10,651 nucleotides of DNA from Anaerolineales bacterium (GTDB lineage: Bacteria; Chloroflexota; Anaerolineae; 4572-78; NAK82), in assembly GCA_024643945.1 (NCBI GenBank), contig JAHELX010000026.1:12279-22929 (forward strand), in the 5' to 3' direction. Below the pieces are notes generated by a model. It was not told where the DNA came from and made no database searches. It was given only the letters and a program-made list of their open reading frames with translations. Shown here piece by piece: positions 1-7,031 of the stretch. The translations under genes were made by a program, and so were the position numbers. Within the stretch, counting starts at the first letter, position 1; each line of letters starts with the position of its first letter.

Positions 1-32
1 GGGGGAAAGATCAGTTTGAACAGGGGGAAACT

Positions 33-1100
33 ATGGTAACCAAGACAAAGGTTAAAGAAGAAGCAATACACGAAGAGTTGGGGTTATCGGCGGAGACTTT
101 GCACCGGATGTACTACAAAATGCTATTGGCGCGCAAGCTCGACGAGCGTATGTGGGTCCTGCATCGCCAGGGCAAAGTAGCCTTTCATATCTCCGGAATG
201 GGCCAAGAGGCGATCCAGGTGGGCGTAGCTTTTAACCTGAAGGCCGGCTACGACTGGGTGCATCCCTACTATCGCGATATGGCATTGGTGTTAAGTCTGG
301 GCATGGAGCCACGTCACCTGATGCTGGCTCTCTTTGGAAAGAAGGAAGACCCCTCGAGTGGGGGGCGTCAGATGCCGGCGCACTTCAGCTGCCGCCAATT
401 AAACATCGTAAGCGGCACCAGTCCAGTGGCGACTCAGATTCCGCAGGCGGCTGGTATCGCCCTGGCGGCCAAACTACGCAAGGAAGACACGGTAGTCGTT
501 ACCAGCTTTGGCGAGGGAAGCACCTCCGAAGGTGATTTCCACGAAGGACTCAATTGGGCCGGCATCTATAAGTTGCCGGTAATTTTTGTCTGCCAGAATA
601 ACCAGTATGCGATCTCAGAACCAGTGAGCAAGCAGATGGCAGTCGAAAATGTGGCCGATCGGGCCGTAGCCTACGGCATCCAGGGCGTTATCGTGGATGG
701 TAACGATGTACTTGACGTCTACCGTGCGGCAAAGGAAGCCGTGGTCAGAGCGCGGGCTGGTGAGGGAGCAACACTGCTGGAGGCCAAGACTTACCGCCCT
801 GTGCCTCACTCCTCTGACGACGATGACCGCAGCTATCGCAGCCACGAGGAAGTAGAAGCCTGGAAGAAGCGTGACCCTATTCTCCGCTTCGAGACCTACC
901 TGGAAGCGCACGAGACCCTGGACACGGAGATCAAGCAAGAGACGTTGGAGAGAGTGATGGCCGAGGTAGACGACGCTACCACCTACGCCGAGGAAGCCCC
1001 TTACCCCGAGCAAGAGGAGGCACTGGGACCCGTGTGGGGACCAGTTCCTGGTAATCAGCCCGCCCCGGCTGCCCCGAGCGGGCTGACTACTGGCATCTGA
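33..1100 (+). CDS. bkdAA: Branched-chain 2-oxoacid dehydrogenase E1 component, alpha subunit
   Basis: This is the thiamine-diphosphate-binding alpha half of the E1 decarboxylase (355 aa, normal family length); with E1 beta it decarboxylates branched-chain 2-oxo acids and reductively acylates the lipoyl arm of E2 in the cytoplasm. The ThDP/Mg motif runs from GEGSTSEGDFHEG (about residue 160) to QNN (188-190). The GEG form in place of GDG, and the later PHSSDDDDRSYRS segment, are typical of branched-chain rather than pyruvate E1 alpha as I know those families. The ATG at 33 follows an AGGGGG ribosome site at 22-27. The last 20 or so residues form a Pro/Ala/Gly-rich tail that looks disordered. 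It is the first gene of a four-gene set; its promoter would lie before the window. Pyruvate or acetoin E1 alpha are less likely alternatives. Confidence 0.93.
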   Translation: MVTKTKVKEEAIHEELGLSAETLHRMYYKMLLARKLDERMWVLHRQGKVAFHISGMGQEAIQVGVAFNLKAGYDWVHPYYRDMALVLSLGMEPRHLMLALFGKKEDPSSGGRQMPAHFSCRQLNIVSGTSPVATQIPQAAGIALAAKLRKEDTVVVTSFGEGSTSEGDFHEGLNWAGIYKLPVIFVCQNNQYAISEPVSKQMAVENVADRAVAYGIQGVIVDGNDVLDVYRAAKEAVVRARAGEGATLLEAKTYRPVPHSSDDDDRSYRSHEEVEAWKKRDPILRFETYLEAHETLDTEIKQETLERVMAEVDDATTYAEEAPYPEQEEALGPVWGPVPGNQPAPAAPSGLTTGI

Positions 1101-1105
1101 ACATT

Positions 1106-1110
1106 GGAGG
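1106..1110 (+). promoter_or_regulatory. Ribosome binding site GGAGG that sets the E1 beta start
   Basis: GGAGG lies five bases before the ATG at 1116. An in-frame TTG at 1104 overlaps this site and would add only four residues, so the ATG is the better start. Confidence 0.85.
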
Positions 1111-1115
1111 AAGTA

Positions 1116-2099
1116 ATGACGGTAAAGACAAACATTCAAGCCCTTCACGACACGCTGTTCGAAGAGATGCATCGCGACGAACGTATTATCGTGCTGGGCG
1201 AGGATGTGGGCGTGCGTGGTGGCGTCTTCCGGGCTACTGAAGGACTCATTGACGAGTTTGGCCCTGAGCGCGTAATTGACTCACCCCTGTCAGAATTGTC
1301 TATCGTGGCTGTGGGCATCGGCCTGGCGCTGAACGGTATGCGGCCTGTCGCCGAGATCCAGTTCGCCGATTTTATCTATCCAGCCTTCAACCAGATTGTC
1401 AATGAGGCGGCTCGCACTCGCTACCGCTCCGGCGGCGATTGGTCCTGCCCGCTGCTCATCCGTGCTCCTTATGGGGGTGGTATCGGGGGCGGTCTGTACC
1501 ACTCCCAATCTATCGAGGCCTTTTTCGCCCACGTGCCAGGACTGTACGTCTTCGCCCCATCCAGCCCAGCCGATTTCGCGGGCATGCTACGCACGGCGTT
1601 GCGCCTGGAGGACCCGGTCCTCTTCTTAGAGCACAAGAAAACCTACCGCCTCATCAAGGGCGAAGTACCAGACGAGCCCTTCACCGTGCCGGTCAGCCAG
1701 GCGAAGATAACCCGCAGCGGCGATGATGTGACGGTGGTTGCCTACGGGCTGATGTTCCATGAGGCGATGAAGGCCGCCGATGAGCTGGCTGGCGAGGGCA
1801 TTAGCGTCGAGGTGATAGACCTGCGCACCTTGCATCCATTGGACAAGGAGACCATCCTCAAGTCGGTCCAAAAGACGGGCAAGGTTATAATCGTCCACGA
1901 AGACAACCTCACAGGCGGCCTGGGCGGCGAGATCGTGGCCATCGTTGCCCAGGAAGCTTTCGAGTGGCTTGATGGCCCCATCGTGCGTGTGGCCGGTCCC
2001 GACGTACCAGGCGTCCCCTTTAGCCGCACGATGGAACACTTTTTCATGCCCAACGCAGCTAAAATCGCAGCGGCTATACGAGATTTGGCAGCTTACTAA
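1116..2099 (+). CDS. bkdAB: Branched-chain 2-oxoacid dehydrogenase E1 component, beta subunit
   Basis: This is the beta half of the E1 heterotetramer (327 aa from the ATG, normal length). Visible family signatures are LGEDVG (27-32), the DSPLSEL segment with Glu60, which activates the ThDP aminopyrimidine, EIQFADFIYPAFNQI (80-94), the glycine-rich RAPYGGG loop (116-122) and YHSQS with His129. The later HKKTYRLIKGEVP stretch and the overall sequence strongly resemble Bacillus BkdAB-type proteins from memory. An N-terminal pyrimidine-binding domain is followed by the transketolase C-terminal domain (about 200-320). The gene begins 15 bases after the E1 alpha stop, so the two are translated from one message and can be produced in equal amounts. 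No broken motif is seen. Pyruvate dehydrogenase E1 beta is the main alternative. Confidence 0.93.
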   Translation: MTVKTNIQALHDTLFEEMHRDERIIVLGEDVGVRGGVFRATEGLIDEFGPERVIDSPLSELSIVAVGIGLALNGMRPVAEIQFADFIYPAFNQIVNEAARTRYRSGGDWSCPLLIRAPYGGGIGGGLYHSQSIEAFFAHVPGLYVFAPSSPADFAGMLRTALRLEDPVLFLEHKKTYRLIKGEVPDEPFTVPVSQAKITRSGDDVTVVAYGLMFHEAMKAADELAGEGISVEVIDLRTLHPLDKETILKSVQKTGKVIIVHEDNLTGGLGGEIVAIVAQEAFEWLDGPIVRVAGPDVPGVPFSRTMEHFFMPNAAKIAAAIRDLAAY

Positions 2100-2112
2100 G
2101 CGCAATAACAAT

Positions 2113-2180
2113 TACGCAGTACACAGTACGCAATACGGAGTTGTTGCGCCCGTTCCGTATTGCGTCGTGCGTACTGCGTA
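2113..2180. repeat. 27-bp imperfect inverted repeat between E1 beta and E2
   Basis: Arms 2113-2139 and 2154-2180 match as reverse complements at 24 of 27 positions, around a 14-base loop. The mismatches are the pairs 2123/2170, 2126/2167 and 2127/2166. The arms are built from short TACGCA/GTACGCAATACG-like words. No T-run follows, so it is not an intrinsic terminator. It ends 15 bases before the E2 ribosome site. It may be a dispersed palindromic element or an mRNA processing hairpin. Confidence 0.9.
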
Positions 2181-2194
2181 TACTGACATCCAAC

Positions 2195-2200
2195 GGGAGG
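2195..2200 (+). promoter_or_regulatory. Ribosome binding site GGGAGG that sets the E2 start
   Basis: GGGAGG ends five bases before the ATG at 2206. The reading frame stays open upstream to 1945, but that part overlaps E1 beta and the inverted repeat, and it lacks family sequence. Confidence 0.88.
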
Positions 2201-2205
2201 TACCG

Positions 2206-3534
2206 ATGGCAACCCAAGTGGTTATGCCCCAGCTTGGCGAGAGCGTGGTCGAAGGGACCGTGGGCAAATGGCTCATTGCCGAAGGGGAAGAGATAAAGGA
2301 ATACGAACCGCTGCTGGAAGTACTAACCGACAAAGTGGACACCGAAATCCCGGCTCCAGCCAGCGGCGTCTTACTCAAGATCTTGGTCCCTGAGGGAACG
2401 ACCGTCACTGCCGGCACAGTACTGGCCTTTATTGGCGAGGCAGGAGAGACCGCCCCCGTAGGTGTAGCGCCTGCGGGCCGAACCGAACCCGCAGCCGAAG
2501 CCACAACGGAGGTTGAGAGGGCTGGCGGCAACGGCCAAGAGCGGGAGAAACCAAGCGGGCGAGGGATGGTGACACCGGTGGTAGCTAAAATCGCCGCCGA
2601 ACATGGCATTGACCTGGCGTCAGTAGATATCCGTGGCACAGGTCGGGGCGGCCGCATCACCAAAAAGGATATACTCGCCTACATCGAACAAGTTAAGGTG
2701 GGCGGCCCTGCCGAGGAAGAATTGGCCCCCTGGGAGCGACCCGGCACGGGTGAACTGTTCAAGCCGACGGAAGAAGTAAAACCAGTAGCTCCAGCCCCCG
2801 CCCCGAAGCGCGTAAAGGCTGAACCCCCTCCTGCCCCCTTGCCTGGAGAGATACTAGCTCTCACGCCAATGCGCAAGGCGATCGCCGAGCATATGGTGCG
2901 CAGCGTGCATACATCGGCCCACGTCACGACAGTGATGGAAGCCGACATGAGCCGAGTCGCCGCCTACCGTGAGCACCAGAAGGCGGAGTTCCAACGGCGT
3001 GAAGGGCTGAAGTTGACCTTCACTCCCTTCTTCATCCAGGCAGTGATCGAAGGGCTGAAGGCCATACCCCAGGCTAACAGCAGCTTCACGGACGAGGGCA
3101 TCCTGCTTCATCGGCCAATCAACATCGGCGTAGCCGTGGCCTTAGACTCGGGCTTGATCGTACCCGTAGTCAGGGATGCGGACAAGCTGAGTCTGAGCGG
3201 CCTGCAACGTGCCGTCACTGACCTGGCCGAACGTGCCCGTACCAAGCAACTCAAGCCTGATGAGGTGCAAGGCGGCACATTCACCCTCACCAACCATGGA
3301 GTTGCCGGCAGCCTCTTCGCCACTCCTATCATCAACCAGCCGCAGGCCGGCATTTTGGGTGTCGGAGCCATCCAGAAACGCCCGGTAGTGGTGACGGTGG
3401 AGGGGACGGATAGCATCGCCATCAAGCCTATGTGCTACCTGAGCTTCACCTTTGACCATCGTATTATGGATGGGGCTCTCGCCGACCGCTTTCTGGCAAA
3501 GGTGGTGGAAGTATTGGAAAGCTGGTCAGGGTGA
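2206..3534 (+). CDS. bkdB: Dihydrolipoamide acyltransferase (E2) of the branched-chain 2-oxoacid dehydrogenase complex
   Basis: E2 is the structural core of the complex; it moves the acyl group from E1 to CoA on a swinging lipoyl arm (442 aa). One N-terminal lipoyl domain spans about 1-78, with the lipoylated lysine at Lys43 in LTDKVD. A charged Ala/Pro/Glu linker leads to the peripheral-subunit-binding domain at about 121-160 (TPVVAKIAAEHGID, then GRGGRITKKDI). A second Pro/Ala-rich linker follows, and the catalytic domain begins near LTPMRKAIAEHM. The catalytic motif DHRIMDG places His418 and Asp422. All domains are intact. The gene sits between the E1 pair and E3, as in known complexes. 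Sequence alone does not fully separate a branched-chain E2 from a pyruvate or 2-oxoglutarate E2; the neighbouring E1 genes decide the assignment. Confidence 0.92.
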   Translation: MATQVVMPQLGESVVEGTVGKWLIAEGEEIKEYEPLLEVLTDKVDTEIPAPASGVLLKILVPEGTTVTAGTVLAFIGEAGETAPVGVAPAGRTEPAAEATTEVERAGGNGQEREKPSGRGMVTPVVAKIAAEHGIDLASVDIRGTGRGGRITKKDILAYIEQVKVGGPAEEELAPWERPGTGELFKPTEEVKPVAPAPAPKRVKAEPPPAPLPGEILALTPMRKAIAEHMVRSVHTSAHVTTVMEADMSRVAAYREHQKAEFQRREGLKLTFTPFFIQAVIEGLKAIPQANSSFTDEGILLHRPINIGVAVALDSGLIVPVVRDADKLSLSGLQRAVTDLAERARTKQLKPDEVQGGTFTLTNHGVAGSLFATPIINQPQAGILGVGAIQKRPVVVTVEGTDSIAIKPMCYLSFTFDHRIMDGALADRFLAKVVEVLESWSG

Positions 3535-3537
3535 AGT

Positions 3538-3620
3538 GCATCTCCGACACTGGCATGGCAAAGCCAGGATCCATTAGCCTATGAGCAGAAAGAACGTCGG
3601 AAGGACAGTGCGGGAGATGC
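3538..3620. repeat. 15-bp imperfect inverted repeat between E2 and E3, with inner alternative stems
   Basis: Arms 3538-3552 and 3606-3620 match at 13 of 15 positions as reverse complements. Inside, CCGAC (3544-3548) can instead pair with GTCGG (3596-3600), and a small hairpin TGGC-AAA-GCCA lies at 3556-3566. The two larger pairings exclude each other. The element starts four bases after the E2 stop codon. No T-run follows it. Confidence 0.7.
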
Positions 3621-3656
3621 CCCATCTCTATTTAACTGGCCTCCCCGTTCTGAGCG

Positions 3657-3665
3657 TGATATAAT
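3657..3665 (+). promoter_or_regulatory. Extended -10 promoter core for E3
   Basis: TGATATAAT is a perfect TGn-TATAAT extended -10 element. No recognisable -35 hexamer lies 16-18 bases upstream, which extended -10 promoters can tolerate. Transcription would start near 3672, giving E3 (ATG 3735) a leader of about 63 bases. The same TGATATAATAT string occurs in the strong promoter at 9910-9938. Confidence 0.6.
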
Positions 3666-3677
3666 ATCGCTGACCGT

Positions 3678-3701
3678 CAACGCCCCGGTCTTGGGGCGTT
3701 G
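3678..3701 (+). other. GC-rich hairpin in the E3 leader
   Basis: CAACGCCCC (3678-3686) and GGGGCGTTG (3693-3701) form a perfect 9-bp stem with a 6-base loop. The sequence after it has no T-tract, so intrinsic termination is unlikely. If transcription starts near 3672, this stem lies at the very 5' end of the E3 message, where it could slow decay. Confidence 0.75.
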
Positions 3702-3734
3702 GTATTCAACTTTCTTACAGAAAGGTATGACACC

Positions 3735-5126
3735 ATGGCAAACTACGACATTGTAATAATCGGCGGAGGGGTAGGTGGCTACGTAGCCGCCATCCGCGCC
3801 CGCCAACTCGGACTCAAGACCGCCCTGGTCGAAAAGGAACACCTGGGCGGTATATGCCTCAACTGGGGCTGCATCCCGACCAAAGCACTGCTGCACAATG
3901 CCGAGGTGATCCGTTTGCTGGATCAGGGCAAGACCTACGGCTTCAGCTTCGACAAGGACAGCCTGAAGGTGGACTATGCTCCCGCCCAGAAGCGCAGCCG
4001 GCAGGTATCGGACCGATTGGTGAAGGGTGTGCAGTTTCTGATGAAAAAGAATGAGGTTGACGTCTTCGAGACGACAGGCAGCCTCAAGTCGGCGGCGGAG
4101 GTAGCCCTATCCACGGGCGACACGCTGTCGACCCAACACATTATCCTGGCGACGGGCGCCCGCGCCCGATCCATCCCGGGTATCGAGTTTGACGGCGACC
4201 GTATCATCAACTACCATCACGCTTTGGAGTTGACCGAAGTGCCTCAGTCCATCGCCATCATTGGTGCCGGGGCTATTGGCGTTGAGTTCACCACGCTGTG
4301 GCGGACCTACGGGGCTGAGGTCACCCTGGTCGAAATGCTGCCTGCCGTCCTGCCGTTAGAGGATGCCGACGTCAGCCAGCAGATGGCCAAGGCCCTCAAC
4401 AAGCGTGGCGTTAAAGTTCACACCAACACGAAAGTCGAAAAAGTGGACGTGAAGAAAGATGGTTCAGGACTGACCCTCACTGTTTCCAGCAACGGCCAAA
4501 CCCAGACTATCCCCGCTGACAAGGCGCTGGTGGCTATCGGCGTGCAGCCCAATAGTGAGAATCTGGGCCTGGAGACAGTCGGCGTCCAGACCAACCGGGG
4601 CTGGATCACAGTAGACGATTATATGCGGACCAACGTCCCCAACATCTACGCCATCGGCGACGTGACCGGCAAGATGCCCCTGGCCCATGTGGCGTCGGCA
4701 CAGGGCATCCTGGCCGTCGAGACGATCGCCGGGGAGGATTCGGAGCCGCTGGTTTACGCCAATATGCCACGCTGCACCTACGCCTGGCCCGAAGTGGCCA
4801 GCGTCGGCCTGACCGAGGCACAGGCGAGGGAGAAGGGTTATGAGGTCAAAGTCGGGCAGTTTCCCTTCCGTGCCAACGGCAAAGCGCTGGCCATAGACGA
4901 CTACGAGGGCTTCGTCAAAATCGTCTCCGACGCCCGGTACGACCAGGTTCTGGGCGTGCATATGATCGGCCCCCACGTGACCGACCTGGTCGCCGAGGCG
5001 ACAGGCATGATCCGCCTGGAGACGACGACCGAGGAACTGGCACGCACCGTCCATCCCCATCCGACTCTCTCCGAAGTGGTAATGGAGGCCGCCCACGTCA
5101 CTTTGGGCCAGCCGATTAATATATAG
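3735..5126 (+). CDS. lpdA: Dihydrolipoyl dehydrogenase (E3)
   Basis: This FAD flavoprotein (463 aa, usual length) reoxidises the dihydrolipoyl arm of E2 and passes electrons to NAD+. An N-terminal FAD site GGGVGG is at 10-15. The redox disulfide is Cys41/Cys46 in GGICLNWGCIPTKAL. The NAD site AIIGAGAIGVEF lies near the middle, followed by the second FAD motif IYAIGDVTG. The C-terminal dimer-interface motif HPHPTLSE carries the active-site pair His442/Glu447. All catalytic residues are present. The ATG at 3735 is preceded by AGAAAGG at 3719-3725; an in-frame GTT-preceded start upstream at 3699 would put the N-terminus inside the leader hairpin. The 200-base gap from E2 and the extended -10 core suggest it can be transcribed alone, which would suit an E3 shared with other lipoyl complexes. 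Confidence 0.96.
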   Translation: MANYDIVIIGGGVGGYVAAIRARQLGLKTALVEKEHLGGICLNWGCIPTKALLHNAEVIRLLDQGKTYGFSFDKDSLKVDYAPAQKRSRQVSDRLVKGVQFLMKKNEVDVFETTGSLKSAAEVALSTGDTLSTQHIILATGARARSIPGIEFDGDRIINYHHALELTEVPQSIAIIGAGAIGVEFTTLWRTYGAEVTLVEMLPAVLPLEDADVSQQMAKALNKRGVKVHTNTKVEKVDVKKDGSGLTLTVSSNGQTQTIPADKALVAIGVQPNSENLGLETVGVQTNRGWITVDDYMRTNVPNIYAIGDVTGKMPLAHVASAQGILAVETIAGEDSEPLVYANMPRCTYAWPEVASVGLTEAQAREKGYEVKVGQFPFRANGKALAIDDYEGFVKIVSDARYDQVLGVHMIGPHVTDLVAEATGMIRLETTTEELARTVHPHPTLSEVVMEAAHVTLGQPINI

Positions 5127-5130
5127 CACC

Positions 5131-5209
5131 TGTCCAGAAATAACTTGGTACTTCTGCAATCAGTTTACACGTGATCTGCCGATTGAAGGGCAAAGTTATT
5201 TATTGGACA
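5131..5209. repeat. Nested imperfect inverted repeat between lpdA and the PspC gene
   Basis: TGTCCAGAAATAACTT (5131-5146) is matched by its near reverse complement at 5193-5209, with 15 paired positions, one mismatch and one bulged base. Inside, CAATC (5157-5161) pairs with GATTG (5181-5185), and CTTC-like bases at 5151-5153 can extend that stem after a bulge. It begins four bases after the lpdA stop and ends 9 bases before the PspC ribosome site. It could end or process the upstream message; no clean T-run is present. Confidence 0.7.
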
Positions 5210-5229
5210 AGCACAAATAGGAAACAACT

Positions 5230-5421
5230 ATGGCACAAGAGCGTAATCCATTGAGGCGACAGAACGGTATAGTGGCAGGAGTATGCGGTGGCTTGGGTGC
5301 CTTTTATGGCATTAACCCATGGTGGTTTCGGCTGCTTTTCCTGATTCTACTCATGCCAGGTGGCCTGCCGGGGCTGCTGCCTTATATCATTCTCTGGATC
5401 GTGATTCCACGGCAGCGATGA
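5230..5421 (+). CDS. Small PspC-domain membrane protein
   Basis: This 63-residue protein is essentially a bare PspC domain. RRQNGIVAGVCGGLGAFYGINPWWFRLLF (about 9-37) is the family core, and two hydrophobic stretches (about 32-43 and 46-60) could form a re-entrant or paired membrane helix. In enterobacteria PspC is a membrane partner of the phage-shock envelope-stress response; small stand-alone copies in other phyla are mostly uncharacterised. The ATG follows AGGA at 5219-5222 by seven bases. No pspA or pspB homologue is in the window. It is followed after 25 bases by a second membrane protein, so the two probably share a message. The family call is firm; a stress role is inferred from the family. 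Confidence 0.88.
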   Translation: MAQERNPLRRQNGIVAGVCGGLGAFYGINPWWFRLLFLILLMPGGLPGLLPYIILWIVIPRQR

Positions 5422-5446
5422 CGTTTCAAAAGGTGCTCATATCAAA

Positions 5447-5986
5447 ATGACCGAACCCCGAACCGATGAAGAATACTACGATGATCAGTACTACTATGGC
5501 GAATACTACGACCAGGCCCCTCGGCAAGGTTGGTCTTCACTGGCCCTCGCCATCAGCGGATTGATCGGCATCTTAGTGGGCTTTGCCTGCGCTGCCTGTA
5601 TTGGCCTAGGGCTGGTTCTGTTTCTCTTACCAACAGACGTCGGTACAGGAGAACCCAGACAAGTGCCACAGACCGCGCAAGAATGGGCTAACGAGTTGAG
5701 AGCGGCAGGATTAGAGGTCGAAAACCAGCAGGATCTGATCGGCGTGGGCGATGAGTTGCCTCCTGGTGCTCTCACCGGCGTTCAATTTGAGATACCTTCT
5801 TACTGTGGTACTTGCGGTGGCAAGATAATCGTCTTCCAATCTCAAGAATACGTGGTCCCCATGGCCGATTGGCTCAAAGGTTTAGGCCAGCACGTCTACA
5901 ACAAAGACACGGCCTTGATTCAGATCAACCCTGAAGTGCCTGAGGATGTCGCACAACAATATGGAGCAGTATTGATGGAAAAGTGA
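5447..5986 (+). CDS. Hypothetical single-pass membrane protein with an external CxxC
   Basis: I do not recognise this 179-residue protein. The N-terminus (about 8-23) is rich in Tyr, Asp and Glu. A long hydrophobic stretch at 32-61, containing Cys48 and Cys51, forms one membrane span. The remaining 118 residues would lie outside the cytoplasm if the N-terminus stays inside. That domain holds a GEPRQVPQTAQEW linker, a Cys120-Gly-Thr-Cys123 pair that could form a disulfide or bind metal, and an end NPEVPEDVAQQYGAVL that looks like a short helical motif. There is no lipobox or cleavable signal peptide. AAAAGGTG at 5428-5435 is a plausible, slightly distant ribosome site. It lies 25 bases after the PspC gene, so a shared message and membrane site are likely. 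Its function is unknown. Confidence 0.85.
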   Translation: MTEPRTDEEYYDDQYYYGEYYDQAPRQGWSSLALAISGLIGILVGFACAACIGLGLVLFLLPTDVGTGEPRQVPQTAQEWANELRAAGLEVENQQDLIGVGDELPPGALTGVQFEIPSYCGTCGGKIIVFQSQEYVVPMADWLKGLGQHVYNKDTALIQINPEVPEDVAQQYGAVLMEK

Positions 5987-6106
5987 GACGTCACGCGACG
6001 TGTAATTGCGTTAGATTTGGTGATGTGTCCAGCAACGCCAGTTGACGCACACCAACGAACTGATTTGAGGGGGCATTTTATAATCGCATAAGGGGGGAAG
6101 GTGGAA

Positions 6107-7030
6107 ATGGCACTGTATCATATTTTGTCGTTGGATGGCGGTGGTATCCGCGGCGTGCTTACGGCCACATTGCTCGAACGACTGGAGCAGGCCCACCCTG
6201 GCTTTCTATCCAAAGTTGACTTATTTGCCGGGACCTCTACCGGGGGAATTCTGGCCCTTGGGTTGGCTGCGGGGCTAACGCCAACGGAAATTGGACAACT
6301 CTACGCAGAAAGCGGTACGAGGGTGTTCGCCGATTCGGTTTGGGACGACATTCGCGATCTGGGCAAACTGACCGGCGCTGATTATTCCAACCAACCGCTC
6401 AAGCAAGCCATCCTGGACCGCATGGGGGAAATCACTCTGGGTGACCTGCCGAAAAGGGTTCTCATCTCGAGCTTTGACCTGGATAACGAACCCCAAACAT
6501 CCGGCGTATTACGTACCTGGAAGCCTAAGTTCTTCCATAACTTTCCCGGCAACGACTCAGATGCCGACCAAAAGTTGGTGGACGTCGCCTTGCGTACCAG
6601 TGCCGCTCCGACCTACTTCCCTATCTACCAGGGTTACATTGATGGCGGCGTTGTAGCCAATAATCCCAGCATGTGTGCTCTGGCCCAGGCACTAAACCCG
6701 AAGACAGGTGGGCAAAACCTGCGGCAGGTGACACTGCTCTCGATTGGCACAGGTATCAACTCCAAGTTCCTAGCCCAGCAAGATGCGGATTGGGGCCTGA
6801 CGCAATGGGCGCCCCATTTAGTCAGCCTGATGATCGAAGGCAACGTGGGGGTGGCCGACTATCAATGCCAGCAAATCTTGGGGAAACGTTACCTGCGCAT
6901 TAATCCCATCTTGCCAGGCTCCGTTGGCCTAGATAAACTCGACCAAATCCCTTTGTTGCGAGAAGTAGGAGAAAGAGAAAACCTGTACGCCGCTGTTCGA
7001 TGGCTCAAACATTACTACAAAAAGGACTGA
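6107..7030 (+). CDS. Patatin-like phospholipase (acyl hydrolase)
   Basis: This is a cytosolic or membrane-surface lipid acyl hydrolase with a Ser-Asp dyad (307 aa). The oxyanion glycine loop is DGGGIRG (10-16), the nucleophile is Ser44 in GTSTGG (42-47), and the second dyad residue is Asp179 in YIDGGVVANNP, followed by the usual Asn-Pro. It has no signal peptide and no membrane span, and its length is typical of bacterial stand-alone patatins. I choose the ATG at 6107; a GTG at 6101 would add two residues. The purine-rich run 6091-6103 serves as ribosome site. It stands 120 bases after the preceding gene, which holds only weak stems and a TATAAT at 6079-6084 without a good -35. Patatins can be nucleotide-activated CBASS effectors, but no cyclase is nearby, so a lipid-turnover role is more likely. 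Confidence 0.93.
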   Translation: MALYHILSLDGGGIRGVLTATLLERLEQAHPGFLSKVDLFAGTSTGGILALGLAAGLTPTEIGQLYAESGTRVFADSVWDDIRDLGKLTGADYSNQPLKQAILDRMGEITLGDLPKRVLISSFDLDNEPQTSGVLRTWKPKFFHNFPGNDSDADQKLVDVALRTSAAPTYFPIYQGYIDGGVVANNPSMCALAQALNPKTGGQNLRQVTLLSIGTGINSKFLAQQDADWGLTQWAPHLVSLMIEGNVGVADYQCQQILGKRYLRINPILPGSVGLDKLDQIPLLREVGERENLYAAVRWLKHYYKKD

Positions 7031-7031
7031 T

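Noticed and set aside
615..1172. Long minus-strand open frame opposite E1 alpha
   Set aside because: It is antisense to a clearly conserved gene, has no recognisable domain, and its bias follows from the codon use of E1 alpha.
1945..2205. An 87-residue N-terminal extension of E2
   Set aside because: It overlaps E1 beta and the inverted repeat, while GGGAGG and the lipoyl domain begin at the ATG at 2206.
3678..3710. Intrinsic terminator after E2
   Set aside because: The stem is good, but the following bases GGTATTCAAC are not a T-tract.
4464..5159. A 231-codon minus-strand open frame opposite lpdA
   Set aside because: It mirrors the conserved lpdA codons in GC-rich DNA; the protein is His/Asp/Gly-rich without any family motif.
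6042..6084. Promoter for the patatin gene from TTGACG (6042-6047) and TATAAT (6079-6084)
   Set aside because: The spacer is 31 bases, far from 17, no better -35 exists, and there is no extended TG.
6107..7030. Patatin as an anti-phage CBASS effector
   Set aside because: No nucleotide cyclase or other defence gene is in the window, and the neighbours are membrane and metabolic genes.
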